From: a virus
Virus record (IMG/VR): IMGVR_UViG_3300044707_000152
Coordinates: 1-55,433 of that record
Strand: one strand, 5' to 3'
DNA: 55,433 bases
Shown here: in pieces, positions 35,295-42,815 of the stretch
Position numbering within the stretch: the stretch's first letter is position 1
How the letters are laid out: each line of letters begins with the position of its first letter
Made by a program: the position numbers and the translations under genes
The notes under the pieces: generated by a model
Database searches by the model: none
Seen by the model: only the letters and a program-made list of their open reading frames with translations
What the model was told of the DNA's origin: nothing

Positions 35295-35531
35295 TTAAAA
35301 CAAAATGAAGGAATAATTCACTTCACTTTCAACGGGATTGATTTTCTCCCATGTTTTCTTGCCACAAGTAAGAGTTTTCGCCTTTTCGTTGAAAACTACA
35401 GTGTGTAGAGAAATAAATCCCCCATTGGAAGCGGGGACTGTTTCGCATTTTTTAACGAATCCCCGCCGATTGCCAGCGCGGACGGGCGTATTGGGGGAAA
35501 GTATATCGTCTGAACCAATTTTTCTGTTCAT
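35295..35531 (-). CDS. Small basic protein, unknown
   Basis: A 78-residue protein (MNRKIGSDDILSPNTPVRAGNRRGF...). Its start overlaps the stop of the 36-residue membrane protein gene as ATGA. No family recognised. A plus-strand frame over the same bases is less plausible because it breaks the overlap chain. Confidence 0.5.
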   Translation of the reverse strand: MNRKIGSDDILSPNTPVRAGNRRGFVKKCETVPASNGGFISLHTVVFNEKAKTLTCGKKTWEKINPVESEVNYSFILF

Positions 35532-35638
35532 AGAAGGATGAAGATTAAAGCCGCGCCAATTGTGGAGAGTGTGAGCAAAAAACCAAAAAAGCGATTTTTT
35601 GCGCGATTATATTGGAGAGATGAGGAGAGTTTATTCAT
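35528..35638 (-). CDS. Tiny single-pass membrane protein
   Basis: A 36-residue protein (MNKLSSSLQYNRAKNRFF...) with one membrane helix, GFLLTLSTIGAALIFILL, to its C-terminus. Four-base ATGA overlaps join it to the genes on both sides. Function unknown; small phage membrane proteins in early regions often act on host envelope or defence. Confidence 0.5.
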   Translation of the reverse strand: MNKLSSSLQYNRAKNRFFGFLLTLSTIGAALIFILL

Positions 35639-35763
35639 TGGAAAGATTCTGCTAAGGTTTCAGGGTCAAAGCCACGGCGGGCGCATTCATTGGCGAATGC
35701 CTCCCACGCTGCGGAGGTGTTTTCTGAGATATATTTGAAATAAAGTGAACGGATTTTTGACAT
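35635..35763 (-). CDS. Tiny protein, unknown
   Basis: A 42-residue protein (MSKIRSLYFKYISENTSAAWEAF...) with an amphipathic helix and the end GFDPETLAESFQ. First of three ATGA-linked minus-strand genes. Confidence 0.5.
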   Translation of the reverse strand: MSKIRSLYFKYISENTSAAWEAFANECARRGFDPETLAESFQ

Positions 35764-35779
35764 AAGAAGAGAGAGAAAA

Positions 35780-35802
35780 GCGGGATGGATAGAACATCCC
35801 GC
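35780..35802 (-). terminator. Terminator after the gene at 35811
   Basis: GCGGGAT (35780-35786) pairs with ATCCCGC (35796-35802); reading on the minus strand it is followed by TTTTC. Confidence 0.65.
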
Positions 35803-35810
35803 ATTGGTTT

Positions 35811-36086
35811 TTACTTAGTGAAGGTCAGCCCGGCGATGAAGGCGGAGAGACGCTCATAAGCATCCCTCGCGGTGATATGGCCATTCCAGATCGCGCTCCA
35901 TGTTCCTCCTTCCTCGCTCATCTTTCCAACACCGTATCCGCCGTATGCTTGGGTTAGGATGAAAACACCTTGATTGACGGAACGCGTCCCATCTTCGTGT
36001 AAGGTGTAAGGTGTAGAAGGAAGGCCCAAGATTGAATTGATAGTATCAATGCGGGCTTGTAATAGTTTTTTAGTAATGCGATTCAT
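35811..36086 (-). CDS. Conserved phage protein, unknown
   Basis: A 91-residue protein with LLQARIDTINSILGLPSTPYT and FILTQAYGGYGVGK, a pattern I associate with small phage proteins of unknown function. Trp and Gly rich in the second half. Confidence 0.6.
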   Translation of the reverse strand: MNRITKKLLQARIDTINSILGLPSTPYTLHEDGTRSVNQGVFILTQAYGGYGVGKMSEEGGTWSAIWNGHITARDAYERLSAFIAGLTFTK

Positions 36087-36124
36087 TTTATTATATAGGG
36101 TGTAGGTTTATGTTATGGGGGAAA

Positions 36125-36280
36125 TTATCGGGAAGCTATTTGATCCAAGGCATCGGCAATGATATTAGCAGACCACGCATCAGGGAGCATGGTTTCTACT
36201 TTATCAATGACAGATTGATTCTTTCCATGCTTGTCAATGTATCGGATGACAGCTTGCAATAGTTCGTCGTATGTTCTCAT
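36125..36280 (-). CDS. Small helical protein, unknown
   Basis: A 51-residue protein (MRTYDELLQAVIRYIDKHG...) ending DALDQIASR. Its ATG overlaps the stop of the upstream gene (ATGA). Likely one folded helical unit. Confidence 0.55.
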   Translation of the reverse strand: MRTYDELLQAVIRYIDKHGKNQSVIDKVETMLPDAWSANIIADALDQIASR

Positions 36281-36387
36281 TTTTTCTTTCGTTCTAATTG
36301 TTGGATTTTTAGTTTCAGCGCATGGATTTTTTTCGCATCCGTCATGGATGCAAGTTTGATCTTCAGTGCGTATATTTGTTTATTCAC
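36277..36387 (-). CDS. Tiny Lys-rich helical protein (GTG start)
   Basis: A 36-residue frame from a GTG that overlaps the upstream gene's TAA (GTGAATAA): MNKQIYALKIKLASMTDAKK... ending in three Lys. Coiled-coil-like. Gene-chain overlaps at both ends favour it being real. Confidence 0.45.
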   Translation of the reverse strand: MNKQIYALKIKLASMTDAKKIHALKLKIQQLERKKK

Positions 36388-36601
36388 AGGATTCAATGTC
36401 GGCATTCACGCAAGCTTCACAATAGCCGCCTTCATTCAATAAACGCACGGGATACTTTACTCGGCATTCCGTGCATTTGATTTCAAATCCACTGATGCGA
36501 CGGTCAACGCACATGGCAGCGATTCCGATTGGTAGGATGTCATCATCGCATTTCAAGAAACGCTGACCATCAATTTTTGATTTCATTGGTATAATTGTCA
36601 T
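36380..36601 (-). CDS. Small zinc-finger-like protein
   Basis: A 73-residue protein with two CxxC pairs (IKCTECRVKYPVRL...YCEACVNAD), a zinc-ribbon arrangement. An internal ATG five codons in (36586) is an alternative start. Possibly a DNA- or protein-binding early factor. Confidence 0.55.
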   Translation of the reverse strand: MTIIPMKSKIDGQRFLKCDDDILPIGIAAMCVDRRISGFEIKCTECRVKYPVRLLNEGGYCEACVNADIESCE

Positions 36602-37534
36602 ATAGGGTTTTTTCTAATTGTAGCGGCATGATAGCCACCGGATTTTTCTGCATTGATTCGACACTGACATTTGCCAGTGCGAAAATTATTTTTTAGCCAA
36701 AGAGCGAATTGTGAAATTACCCGCAGACCCTGATTTCATCGGCATCAGCGAGCAGCACGAGAGAGAGAATACAACACAGAGAGAATATGTCAATAGATTT
36801 TTTTTGATTATTTTTAGAATAGGAAAACACGATGATCATTTCAATCATATATCGTCATATAGTTATATAGCTATAGAGCGATACTTGCCATCGAATATCG
36901 ATATATCGCTATACAGCGATGTTTGCTAGGCAAGCCACTTCCCGAGCATTTTTTGGTAGGCATTTTCTGCACCCTGATAAAATCCCCGCACCTCAAATCC
37001 CCTTTTCCGGCCATCGCTCGGAAATGCGATTGCACCCCAATTTCACCCAATACCGATATTCAGCCTCGCCAATAAAAACACGATAGCGGCCATCCTCGCG
37101 CAATAGTTATTGCAAGCCGCTTGCATTACGTCATCCCGCTAATGAGACTGGTAGCTTCTGATAATATCAGTAGGAAATAGCGGCGACCTTTCTAGTCTCA
37201 ATAAGCCCGCAATCATTGGCGATCATGTTCACCCTGTATCATTGGCAAGGCTACGCTGTGACATAGGCAACGCATTACTCGTTAGCATAGCACAGCGCAC
37301 AGTATAGCCATGGCACAGGCCTAAGGAATCTCTTTTTATATAGGACGACGACCCCCGCACCCCTCTACCCCATGCACCCCAGCGCGCCAGCTCCCAATGC
37401 GGAAACCCCTCTCCCCATAAAAACTGCCTTTTTGTATGTCAATATAGTCTATTGACAAGTCTTATATGATGCTCATGTGCAATTGTATTTTTGATGCTGA
37501 AATACAAATCTGAATTCTTGAATTGTATTTATTA
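36602..37534. other. About 930 bases without a convincing gene
   Basis: Frames here are short or lack good starts. 36.83-36.93 kb is A/T-rich with many TATCG/CGATA words. Dyads follow: TGCAAG/CTTGCA (37111-37125), TGAGACT (37143-37149) with AGTCTCA (37194-37200), and CTGAT/ATCAG (37158-37170). 37340-37420 is C-rich. It may hold an origin, a packaging site or an RNA; nothing decides among these. Confidence 0.5.
36838..36920. repeat. A/T-rich cluster of short dyads
   Basis: Closely packed TATCG, CGATAT and TATAGCTATA words, ending in ATCGCT-ATAC-AGCGAT (36908-36923). The cluster is distinct in composition from its flanks and is a candidate DNA-unwinding or binding region. Confidence 0.4.
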
Positions 37535-38080
37535 CTACTCGCAGGAGTAGATAGTCTCTTGGAGTTTGAGTTTTGGGAGGGTAGTGGGTAGGGTGTAGCT
37601 TTTGTCTATGAAGGCTACTTTGTTTGTGGGTTGGATGGTTAGTCTTCCGTTATTGAGTTCTATGAAGATGAATTCTTTGTCTTGTTCTGGGCTATCTGAC
37701 CAGCCATCGTTTAGGTGGGCGGTTGAGAATAGGTAGGTTCCCTTGAGTATATTTGGGCCGACCTTCGTTGTTACTGGCATTCCTCTTAGGATTGGGTTCT
37801 GGAGGATGGTGAAGTTGTATGAGTAGCAGTCCCAGAGTTGGGATTCTTCTATGCGCCAGTTTTCGAGTGCTTTTTCTTTGAATCTGACTGCGTTTGGTGG
37901 GATGTTTCTGTAGAGTGCGCCGCCTTCTCTTAGTATTACATTTATTCCCCATGCTCTGCTTGGGATAGAGGTTAGTCCTACCCACATAGCTTCTACTGGC
38001 CCGATTGGTTTTTCGTGGGTATATTCGCTATCTATCCAGATGTAGCGGTGGGTTGGTAGTGCGCCGATTTTTGTATTCAT
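37535..38080 (-). CDS. Last gene of the long minus-strand operon, unknown
   Basis: A 181-residue protein (MNTKIGALPTHRYIWIDSEYTHEKPIGPVEAMWVGL...), Trp/Pro rich with predicted beta structure and GTYLFSTAHLNDGWSDSPEQDKEF near the middle. Its ATG overlaps the preceding stop by one base (TAATG). No family recognised. Confidence 0.6.
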   Translation of the reverse strand: MNTKIGALPTHRYIWIDSEYTHEKPIGPVEAMWVGLTSIPSRAWGINVILREGGALYRNIPPNAVRFKEKALENWRIEESQLWDCYSYNFTILQNPILRGMPVTTKVGPNILKGTYLFSTAHLNDGWSDSPEQDKEFIFIELNNGRLTIQPTNKVAFIDKSYTLPTTLPKLKLQETIYSCE

Positions 38081-38325
38081 TAGCTATTGTAAGAAGCGCA
38101 TATTACGCCTTGCTGTATTGAGGGGTTTGCTTGGCCGATTAGTTTGCATTTCACATTTGCAGGGGCGCACCAGTATGCTTTCTCTTCCCACCATTCAATT
38201 AGTTCGCTTTTACCAAGCGGGTCGATTCTTCTTGCTGTATCTTCGTCTGGAGCGCATACAACGGCTGAATCGTAGGTGTCCCATTCTACCTTATCATCTG
38301 GGTGAGATATTAAATATAAGTTCAT
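38080..38325 (-). CDS. Conserved phage protein (MNLYLIS family)
   Basis: An 81-residue protein with the pattern MNLYLIS...YDSAVVCAPDEDTARRI...W...VKCKLIGQA...QGVICASYN, known from many phages without a function. A palindrome copy (38340-38351) lies 14 bases before its ATG. Confidence 0.7.
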   Translation of the reverse strand: MNLYLISHPDDKVEWDTYDSAVVCAPDEDTARRIDPLGKSELIEWWEEKAYWCAPANVKCKLIGQANPSIQQGVICASYNS

Positions 38326-38344
38326 TTTGTATTCATGTTATCGG

Positions 38345-38602
38345 TTACGATTTTTCTGGTCTATATTTTTCTTTTGTATCGGCGAATAGAAGGGTTAGCA
38401 CGGCTTCATTTGTGGTGTCCATCCATTCCCATAGGGTTAGATTTGAATTTTGCGACCATTTCCACATGAAGGCTATGAGTTCTTTTTTGTATGTTTCTTT
38501 TTCTGAGTAGTAGGACTCAAGTGCTTTTGCTTGTTTTTTTAAAATCGCCGTTTGTTTTTTCTTTGGCAATTTCAGGTATTCTTTTCTTGTGATTTTTTTC
38601 AT
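38345..38602 (-). CDS. Small helical protein, unknown
   Basis: An 85-residue Lys-rich helical protein (MKKITRKEYLKLPKKKQ...). A palindrome copy (38606-38617) ends three bases before its ATG, the closest placement seen. Confidence 0.55.
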   Translation of the reverse strand: MKKITRKEYLKLPKKKQTAILKKQAKALESYYSEKETYKKELIAFMWKWSQNSNLTLWEWMDTTNEAVLTLLFADTKEKYRPEKS

Positions 38603-38719
38603 ATTATCGTTAACGATAGTGAGAGTCCCAGTTTTATGTGATTACTGGGATGGTTCCATGATTCACCAGAGGTAGACCCACCAAGGTTTATCCCCCGCCA
38701 CAATACCACGTTATTGCTC

Positions 38720-38866
38720 TCAAAGTTTTTGGTTATTTGCTGCTGCCCATCCTTGTCGGAAGGTTACACAGATTAGTTCTTGGGAAAATAGCCAAACGTT
38801 GAAGTCCTCGTATTTTTCTGTTAGGTAGGGGTAGTAGTTTAAGAATGCTTGGTGACAGTCTTTCAT
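38720..38866 (-). CDS. Small protein, unknown
   Basis: A 48-residue protein from the ATG at 38866 (MKDCHQAFLNYYPYLTEKYEDF...); an upstream in-frame start at 38914 is disfavoured because the ATGA overlap with the tiny membrane-protein gene fixes 38866. Aromatic-rich, ends GWAAANNQKL. Confidence 0.5.
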   Translation of the reverse strand: MKDCHQAFLNYYPYLTEKYEDFNVWLFSQELICVTFRQGWAAANNQKL

Positions 38867-38946
38867 TTTCTGGTTGTTGTTTCTACTATGAAGCAGGCTA
38901 CTACTATCGTCCATGCTAAGATCATTGCCATTACTTGGTCATTCAT
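38863..38946 (-). CDS. Tiny membrane protein (27 aa)
   Basis: MNDQVMAMILAWTIVVACFI... is a single membrane helix with a short Lys/Arg/Thr tail. ATGA overlaps join it to genes on both sides. Confidence 0.45.
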   Translation of the reverse strand: MNDQVMAMILAWTIVVACFIVETTTRK

Positions 38947-39146
38947 AGTAGTTCTATTTTATCTGCCCATAGCCACATTGAGTCGTCTTCCCAGTAGTGT
39001 TCATTTGGTTCTACGCGGCTCGTTCCCTTTGCATCTGGGTATTTTTCTTTGATGTATTTCAGCATGGCTTTATGAGTTTTAAATGCAGCTTCTGGTAGGT
39101 CATTGCTGCATCCTTGTAGTCCGCTTGAGAGTATGTAGATTTTCAT
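38943..39146 (-). CDS. Small protein, unknown
   Basis: A 67-residue protein (MKIYILSSGLQGCSNDLPEAAF...) with KAMLKYIKEKYPDA and DDSMWLWADKIELL, probably a small alpha/beta fold. Overlaps the deaminase gene's stop by four bases. Confidence 0.55.
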   Translation of the reverse strand: MKIYILSSGLQGCSNDLPEAAFKTHKAMLKYIKEKYPDAKGTSRVEPNEHYWEDDSMWLWADKIELL

Positions 39147-39532
39147 AATTGGATTACTGTGACTCCCATTTTTTCTGCTATCTCTAAGGCTATTGGATCG
39201 GATTTGTAGATTTCTTTGTAGAGGACTCTCTTTATCTTATAGGCGGCTATGGTCTTTAGGCAGTCTCTACATGGGAGGAGGGTGGATACCAGTGTCTTTC
39301 CTTCGCCGGGGCTTGTATATCTCAAGGCATTCTGCTCTGCGTGGATTACGAACTTTGATCTCTCTTCTCTTGATGACCAATCTTCTTCTACACCTTGAGG
39401 GAATCCGTTATACCCTACTGAGGCTATGGAGTTATCTTCTCGGAGGATCACCGCGCCGACCTTATGCCACGGGTCTTTACTCTTCTTAGCCACTACCTCG
39501 GCTATACTCATTGCGTATTCGTCCCAGTTCAT
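39143..39532 (-). CDS. dCMP / deoxycytidylate deaminase
   Basis: A 129-residue zinc deaminase. HAEQNAL (H64, E66) and PCRDC (C88, C91) form the catalytic zinc site; the N-terminal KDPWHKVGAVI and GYNGFPQG match the ComEB/dCMP-deaminase branch. It makes dUMP for thymidylate synthesis, raising dTTP for phage replication. No thymidylate synthase was found, so host enzymes must complete the path. Confidence 0.9.
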   Translation of the reverse strand: MNWDEYAMSIAEVVAKKSKDPWHKVGAVILREDNSIASVGYNGFPQGVEEDWSSREERSKFVIHAEQNALRYTSPGEGKTLVSTLLPCRDCLKTIAAYKIKRVLYKEIYKSDPIALEIAEKMGVTVIQL

Positions 39533-39735
39533 CTTAATTTTCTCAATACTTCTTTTGCGTAGTCTTCCATATGTCTCGCGGACAATCCAGAGTGTGCTAT
39601 GTATACAAGTGCAGCTATTGCTTCTTCTCGTTCACGCTCCAATTGACGTGCGTGTCTCCATATAATCGGATGAGATAATCTTGCCGCGCTTCCAAGCTGA
39701 TCTTCAATATGGTCTGTTTCTGGTGTATCGCTCAT
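39529..39735 (-). CDS. MSDTPETD-type coiled-coil protein (copy 1)
   Basis: A 68-residue protein from the ATG at 39735 (MSDTPETDHIEDQLG...), which overlaps the glycosyltransferase stop. ARQLEREREEAIAAL is a short coiled coil. A second gene at 42561 shares both the N-terminus and the coiled coil, so these are paralogues. Confidence 0.65.
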   Translation of the reverse strand: MSDTPETDHIEDQLGSAARLSHPIIWRHARQLEREREEAIAALVYIAHSGLSARHMEDYAKEVLRKLR

Positions 39736-40859
39736 GGATAGTATCTGTTCATTGCTTCGATGTCGTTTCCTTTGGCATACCACCCGTCTCCAGTGTAGAC
39801 ATCCATGACATCTGAGAAATATTTCTCATACATGGGTGCTACCCGCTCCAAAGTGAAGTTTTTTCCGAATCGGTGGCAGTCGTATGGGCAAATTCGGTCG
39901 ATGTTCTTAATCGCATCTACGTAGTCTCCCATCGTGCGGCAGCGGAATCCTGTTACACCATGTAGGTTATTCTCTGTGAAGCTACCCCAGTCAGAGGTGA
40001 TTGTTGGAGTCCCAGATAGTAGGTTCTCTACTTGGACACCCCCGAATGGTTCTACATACTGACTTGGTAGAAAGGACGCTTTGGCTTTCGACATGAGCTT
40101 CTTTCTGGTAGGAACATCGGCGTATCCTACATAGTGAACATGGTCTGGTAGCTTGTAACCTTCTTCTTTTTGGCCTGCGATTACCAGTTTAACCCCCGCT
40201 CGGTAGGTAGCTTCAATGGCAATATCTACACCTTTTCCGCTATACACCCTACCAAGATAGAGGAAGTAATCTTCTTTCTGGTCACAGAAGTCGAAGTCTT
40301 CTTTATCGAAGTAGTTTGGGATTACCACGGCATAGTTATCTTGTTGGCAATTTCCTACTGCCTGCATTCCGCAGAACGCATGGTAGATTGCGTAGGATTC
40401 AAATACCTTCCACCGCGCCCAATGTCCACCTGCATATCCAATACCCGGCTCAACTGTGATTAAGTCTGGATGCGCGTCACAAATAGGACGAACACCACTA
40501 CCCCAGAATGGGAGAATGAAGTCATTTTTCTTCTTACGCTGCCCAATTGCCTTAATCGCATTTCGGTAGAAAGTTTGGTAGGCATGGTCATTCGTATTAA
40601 ACTTGAAGAATGTCTTTCTCCAGTCATGTGATCCATAGCTCTTATTGAAGTCATCGTTGGTTAGGACAGGGACGTGTTCTGTGCAGATTAGGTCTGAATC
40701 TTCGTGTCCGTAGTGGATTACTTCATGGCCGCGCTGGGTCATCATCTTCCCGAACTTCACTACCTTTTGGGTGTAAGCGCAGGCGTTGAATTCTTTGGAA
40801 CTAACTGTATGAGGCAAGCCGAGGATATGGAATCTAAATTTATCGTTTACGATACTCAT
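39732..40859 (-). CDS. Glycosyltransferase family 4 (GT-B)
   Basis: A 375-residue protein. The donor half has YLGRVYSGKGVDIAIEA (about 200-216) and EPFGGVQVENLLSGTPTITSDWGSF (about 275-300), the E-x7-E region that binds the nucleotide-sugar in GT4 enzymes. The acceptor half is less conserved. Target unknown: DNA base, virion protein or host surface. The palindrome at 40843-40854 is read as codons 3-6 of this gene (IVND). Confidence 0.8.
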   Translation of the reverse strand: MSIVNDKFRFHILGLPHTVSSKEFNACAYTQKVVKFGKMMTQRGHEVIHYGHEDSDLICTEHVPVLTNDDFNKSYGSHDWRKTFFKFNTNDHAYQTFYRNAIKAIGQRKKKNDFILPFWGSGVRPICDAHPDLITVEPGIGYAGGHWARWKVFESYAIYHAFCGMQAVGNCQQDNYAVVIPNYFDKEDFDFCDQKEDYFLYLGRVYSGKGVDIAIEATYRAGVKLVIAGQKEEGYKLPDHVHYVGYADVPTRKKLMSKAKASFLPSQYVEPFGGVQVENLLSGTPTITSDWGSFTENNLHGVTGFRCRTMGDYVDAIKNIDRICPYDCHRFGKNFTLERVAPMYEKYFSDVMDVYTGDGWYAKGNDIEAMNRYYP

Positions 40860-41059
40860 GGTTTTTTGAACTGAATTTCATCTAACATATCTGATGGGTC
40901 TTGATAGCCATTTGCCATAGCTTCAATCCAACTCGCTGGGTTGATGGTTGCGGTGTGCGCCCATCCTTCACTTGTTAATTTTTCTCCGTGCGCTTCATCT
41001 ACTGTTAAACATCTTACCTTACCTTCTTTGGCATAGATAAAAAGGAATTGTGGTATCAT
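40856..41059 (-). CDS. Small protein, unknown
   Basis: A 67-residue protein from the ATG at 41059 (MIPQFLFIYAKEGKVRC...), chosen because it overlaps the previous stop as ATGA; an earlier start at 41086 would run into that gene. Trp residues in HTATINPASWIEAMANG. Confidence 0.55.
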   Translation of the reverse strand: MIPQFLFIYAKEGKVRCLTVDEAHGEKLTSEGWAHTATINPASWIEAMANGYQDPSDMLDEIQFKKP

Positions 41060-41310
41060 AAGTTGATTAGCATCTTCTTTGCCCATTCGGGCGTATCTTC
41101 ATCTACTTTCACTGTCCACTCTCCAGTAACTGCTTTGGTCATGGATAGGGCTTTAACTACTTTCTTGAAGGTAACTTTCTTTGAATCAGTAATTACTTCT
41201 TTGGTTGAGAACCTTTCTCCGCAGGCACAAAGCCTCCTCCTTACTACTGTGCCATCTTTTTTTCTGCTATTGATGACTTCAGTAGGTGATTTACATTTAG
41301 GACACGTCAT
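41056..41310 (-). CDS. NrdR-like zinc-ribbon protein, no ATP-cone
   Basis: An 84-residue protein whose N-terminus matches the NrdR zinc ribbon: MTCPKCKSPTEVINSR, RRRLCACGERFSTKE (C3, C6, C28, C30). Bacterial NrdR is about 150 residues with an ATP-cone that represses ribonucleotide reductase genes; here only the DNA-binding ribbon plus a short tail remains. It may act on host nrd promoters or phage DNA. Confidence 0.7.
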   Translation of the reverse strand: MTCPKCKSPTEVINSRKKDGTVVRRRLCACGERFSTKEVITDSKKVTFKKVVKALSMTKAVTGEWTVKVDEDTPEWAKKMLINL

Positions 41311-41471
41311 TTCTTTTCTTGTCCAGTAAGCGTGTATCGCTTCATTCCGCGCTTTTTAAAGAAGTCTTCGCAGGCTTTAGCAATCTGCTTGGAGTTGAGT
41401 GGATACTTCCACCCTACTCTGGCATCATCTTGGTCAACATTTCCCTCTGTATCTTTGCCGTTGATCTTCAT
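41307..41471 (-). CDS. Small protein, unknown
   Basis: A 54-residue protein from the ATG at 41471 (MKINGKDTEGNVDQDDARVGWKY...), overlapping the previous stop. The end AKACEDFFKKRGMKRYTLTG suggests a helix plus strand. Confidence 0.55.
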   Translation of the reverse strand: MKINGKDTEGNVDQDDARVGWKYPLNSKQIAKACEDFFKKRGMKRYTLTGQEKK

Positions 41472-41710
41472 TTCATTGACTTGCTTCCCTTGCACTTCCA
41501 CTTCTTGCGCGAAAGATTGTTTGGGGAGTTAGGATCGGATTTCCAATCGCCTTTGATCTTAGCTGAACGGGCGCAATACGCATCACCTTTGGCCGTGCCG
41601 GGGCGAATACGATCACCGCCATCTTTAGCCTTGCCAGCTTGACCATACTTCACAGTCTTAGTCCTGCCAGTCTTTGGGTTCTTTACTACTTTAGTGAATC
41701 TCTTTTCCAT
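41468..41710 (-). CDS. DUF6321-like basic phage protein
   Basis: An 80-residue Lys/Gly-rich protein. RIRPGTAKGDAYCARSAKIKG and DPNSPNNLSRKKWKCKG match a small family I recall from aquatic phages (DUF6321-like), function unknown. Highly basic, so nucleic-acid binding is plausible. Confidence 0.6.
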   Translation of the reverse strand: MEKRFTKVVKNPKTGRTKTVKYGQAGKAKDGGDRIRPGTAKGDAYCARSAKIKGDWKSDPNSPNNLSRKKWKCKGSKSMK

Positions 41711-41856
41711 TACTTTTTCTTTGCAGTTTTAGCTGATTGTTTAAATGCTTTAGCAGTAGGTGCGCCTTTGCTTCCAACCTTGCGCATCTTCTCACCACTA
41801 CCAGCGGCGATGCGTTTCCTCTTTTCGTTAATATTTTTGTAAAGTCCAGTTTTCAT
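41710..41856 (-). CDS. Small Lys-rich phage protein
   Basis: A 48-residue protein (MKTGLYKNINEKRKRIAAGSG...) with the pattern GSGEKMRKVGSKGAPTAKAFKQSAKTAKKK, which recurs in aquatic phages next to DUF6321/DUF6496-like genes. Very basic. Confidence 0.6.
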   Translation of the reverse strand: MKTGLYKNINEKRKRIAAGSGEKMRKVGSKGAPTAKAFKQSAKTAKKK

Positions 41857-42047
41857 AATTCTTCGTTTGGTTTGTGATAAAATCCTCTCATATTTTTACC
41901 TTCACTGATATAAATATATCCCAATAAAAGTTCATCTATCCATCCTTTTATTTCTTCGTTTACACAATGTTTGTGAATTTTAAACTTCGCTCCGTCTTGC
42001 TCGAAAGGTTCGTTTCCTAATTCTTTTTTGCAAACTACACAGTTCAT
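41853..42047 (-). CDS. Small zinc-binding-like protein
   Basis: A 64-residue protein starting MNCVVCKKELGNEPF, with CxxC and a later HKHC, a treble-clef-like set. Four-base overlaps on both sides. Confidence 0.55.
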   Translation of the reverse strand: MNCVVCKKELGNEPFEQDGAKFKIHKHCVNEEIKGWIDELLLGYIYISEGKNMRGFYHKPNEEL

Positions 42048-42229
42048 TTTTTCTTTTTCATTCCTGCTTGGCTCATGGCGATAGCCACGGCCTGTTTGCG
42101 GCTCTTAGCCATAGGTGCTTTCTTCGGGCCTTTAGGGTCAATACCAGCTTTCAGTTTGCCAGCCTTGTATTCACGCATTGTTTTTGCCACTTTCGCGGCC
42201 TTACCTGCTTTTGTTGTTGGTTTTTTCAT
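42044..42229 (-). CDS. DUF6496-like basic phage protein
   Basis: A 61-residue protein: VAKTMREYKAGKLKAG, then KSRKQAVAIAMSQAGMKKKK at the end. This matches the DUF6496-type pattern common in phages. Highly basic; function unknown. Confidence 0.7.
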   Translation of the reverse strand: MKKPTTKAGKAAKVAKTMREYKAGKLKAGIDPKGPKKAPMAKSRKQAVAIAMSQAGMKKKK

Positions 42230-42555
42230 AATGATTCCATTCCATCTCTGAGAAGTTTAAAAAATGTATCTGATGACATGGTTACTTTCCAAGGTTTATT
42301 ATTTTTCTTTGAAGCTACTGCCCACGCAATGCCTTTAGCGTCCCGCTCGGCTTGTTCGCAAGCCTTATCTAAATTCAAATTCTGAACACACTTAACTTCA
42401 AAGTGCAGTTTGCCTTTCAGTTCTTCACAGATTACATCTGGCGAGTCTTGTCCTCCTGCGAATTGCTGTCCTCGTTTAGCAGTGTAGCCTTCGGCGCGAA
42501 GCTGGTCACGCCACTGCCGCTCACCTCTTGCTCCTTTAGCTCTGGAGTTTATCAT
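42226..42555 (-). CDS. Resolvase-like PD-(D/E)XK endonuclease
   Basis: A 109-residue protein from the ATG at 42555 (MINSRAKGARGERQW...); an upstream TTG at 42573 would overlap the neighbour. E12, D40 (GGQDSPDVI), E53 and K55 (FEVKC) make the PD-ExK active site of small phage Holliday-junction-type nucleases. Likely resolves replication or recombination branches before packaging. Confidence 0.75.
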   Translation of the reverse strand: MINSRAKGARGERQWRDQLRAEGYTAKRGQQFAGGQDSPDVICEELKGKLHFEVKCVQNLNLDKACEQAERDAKGIAWAVASKKNNKPWKVTMSSDTFFKLLRDGMESL

Positions 42556-42560
42556 AGTTT

Positions 42561-42815
42561 TTAAAGTTCCCAACTTATTGGAAGCAAATCAAGTTTGTCT
42601 CGGTAGCGATCAACTTGCTCACGCGCCTCATCACGCTCTTTGCAAAGTTTATTAACCTCAAGCATATTTTCTACTGCAAGCGTATCATATTTCTCCCGCG
42701 CCTCGTTGCGCTCGCGTTCAAGTTTTCGTGCAAAATCTGATGACACAACTTTGTATAGTATGCCTTCGCTTGAATCACTCCAAGTATTTTTATCCGTTTC
42801 TGGCGTGTCACTCAT
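42561..42815 (-). CDS. MSDTPETD-type coiled-coil protein (copy 2)
   Basis: An 84-residue protein beginning MSDTPETDKNTW with a long heptad region (DFARKLERERNEAREKYDTL). Paralogue of the gene at 39529. Function unknown. Confidence 0.65.
   Translation of the reverse strand: MSDTPETDKNTWSDSSEGILYKVVSSDFARKLERERNEAREKYDTLAVENMLEVNKLCKERDEAREQVDRYRDKLDLLPISWEL

Noticed and set aside
35538-35738. Plus-strand 66-codon frame
   Set aside because: The opposite strand carries three genes in an unbroken chain of ATGA overlaps over the same bases.
36602-36720. Minus-strand frame ending in CQCRINAEKSGGYHAATIRKNPI, overlapping the start at 36601 as ATGA
   Set aside because: The peptide looks real and the overlap is suggestive, but there is no ATG, GTG or TTG in the frame before an upstream stop, so it is not listed as a gene. 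It could be a decayed gene.
36711-36929. Plus-strand frame of 72 codons with GTG start
   Set aside because: It lies in the A/T-rich dyad cluster, has no leader or neighbours in that direction and its second half simply translates the repeats.
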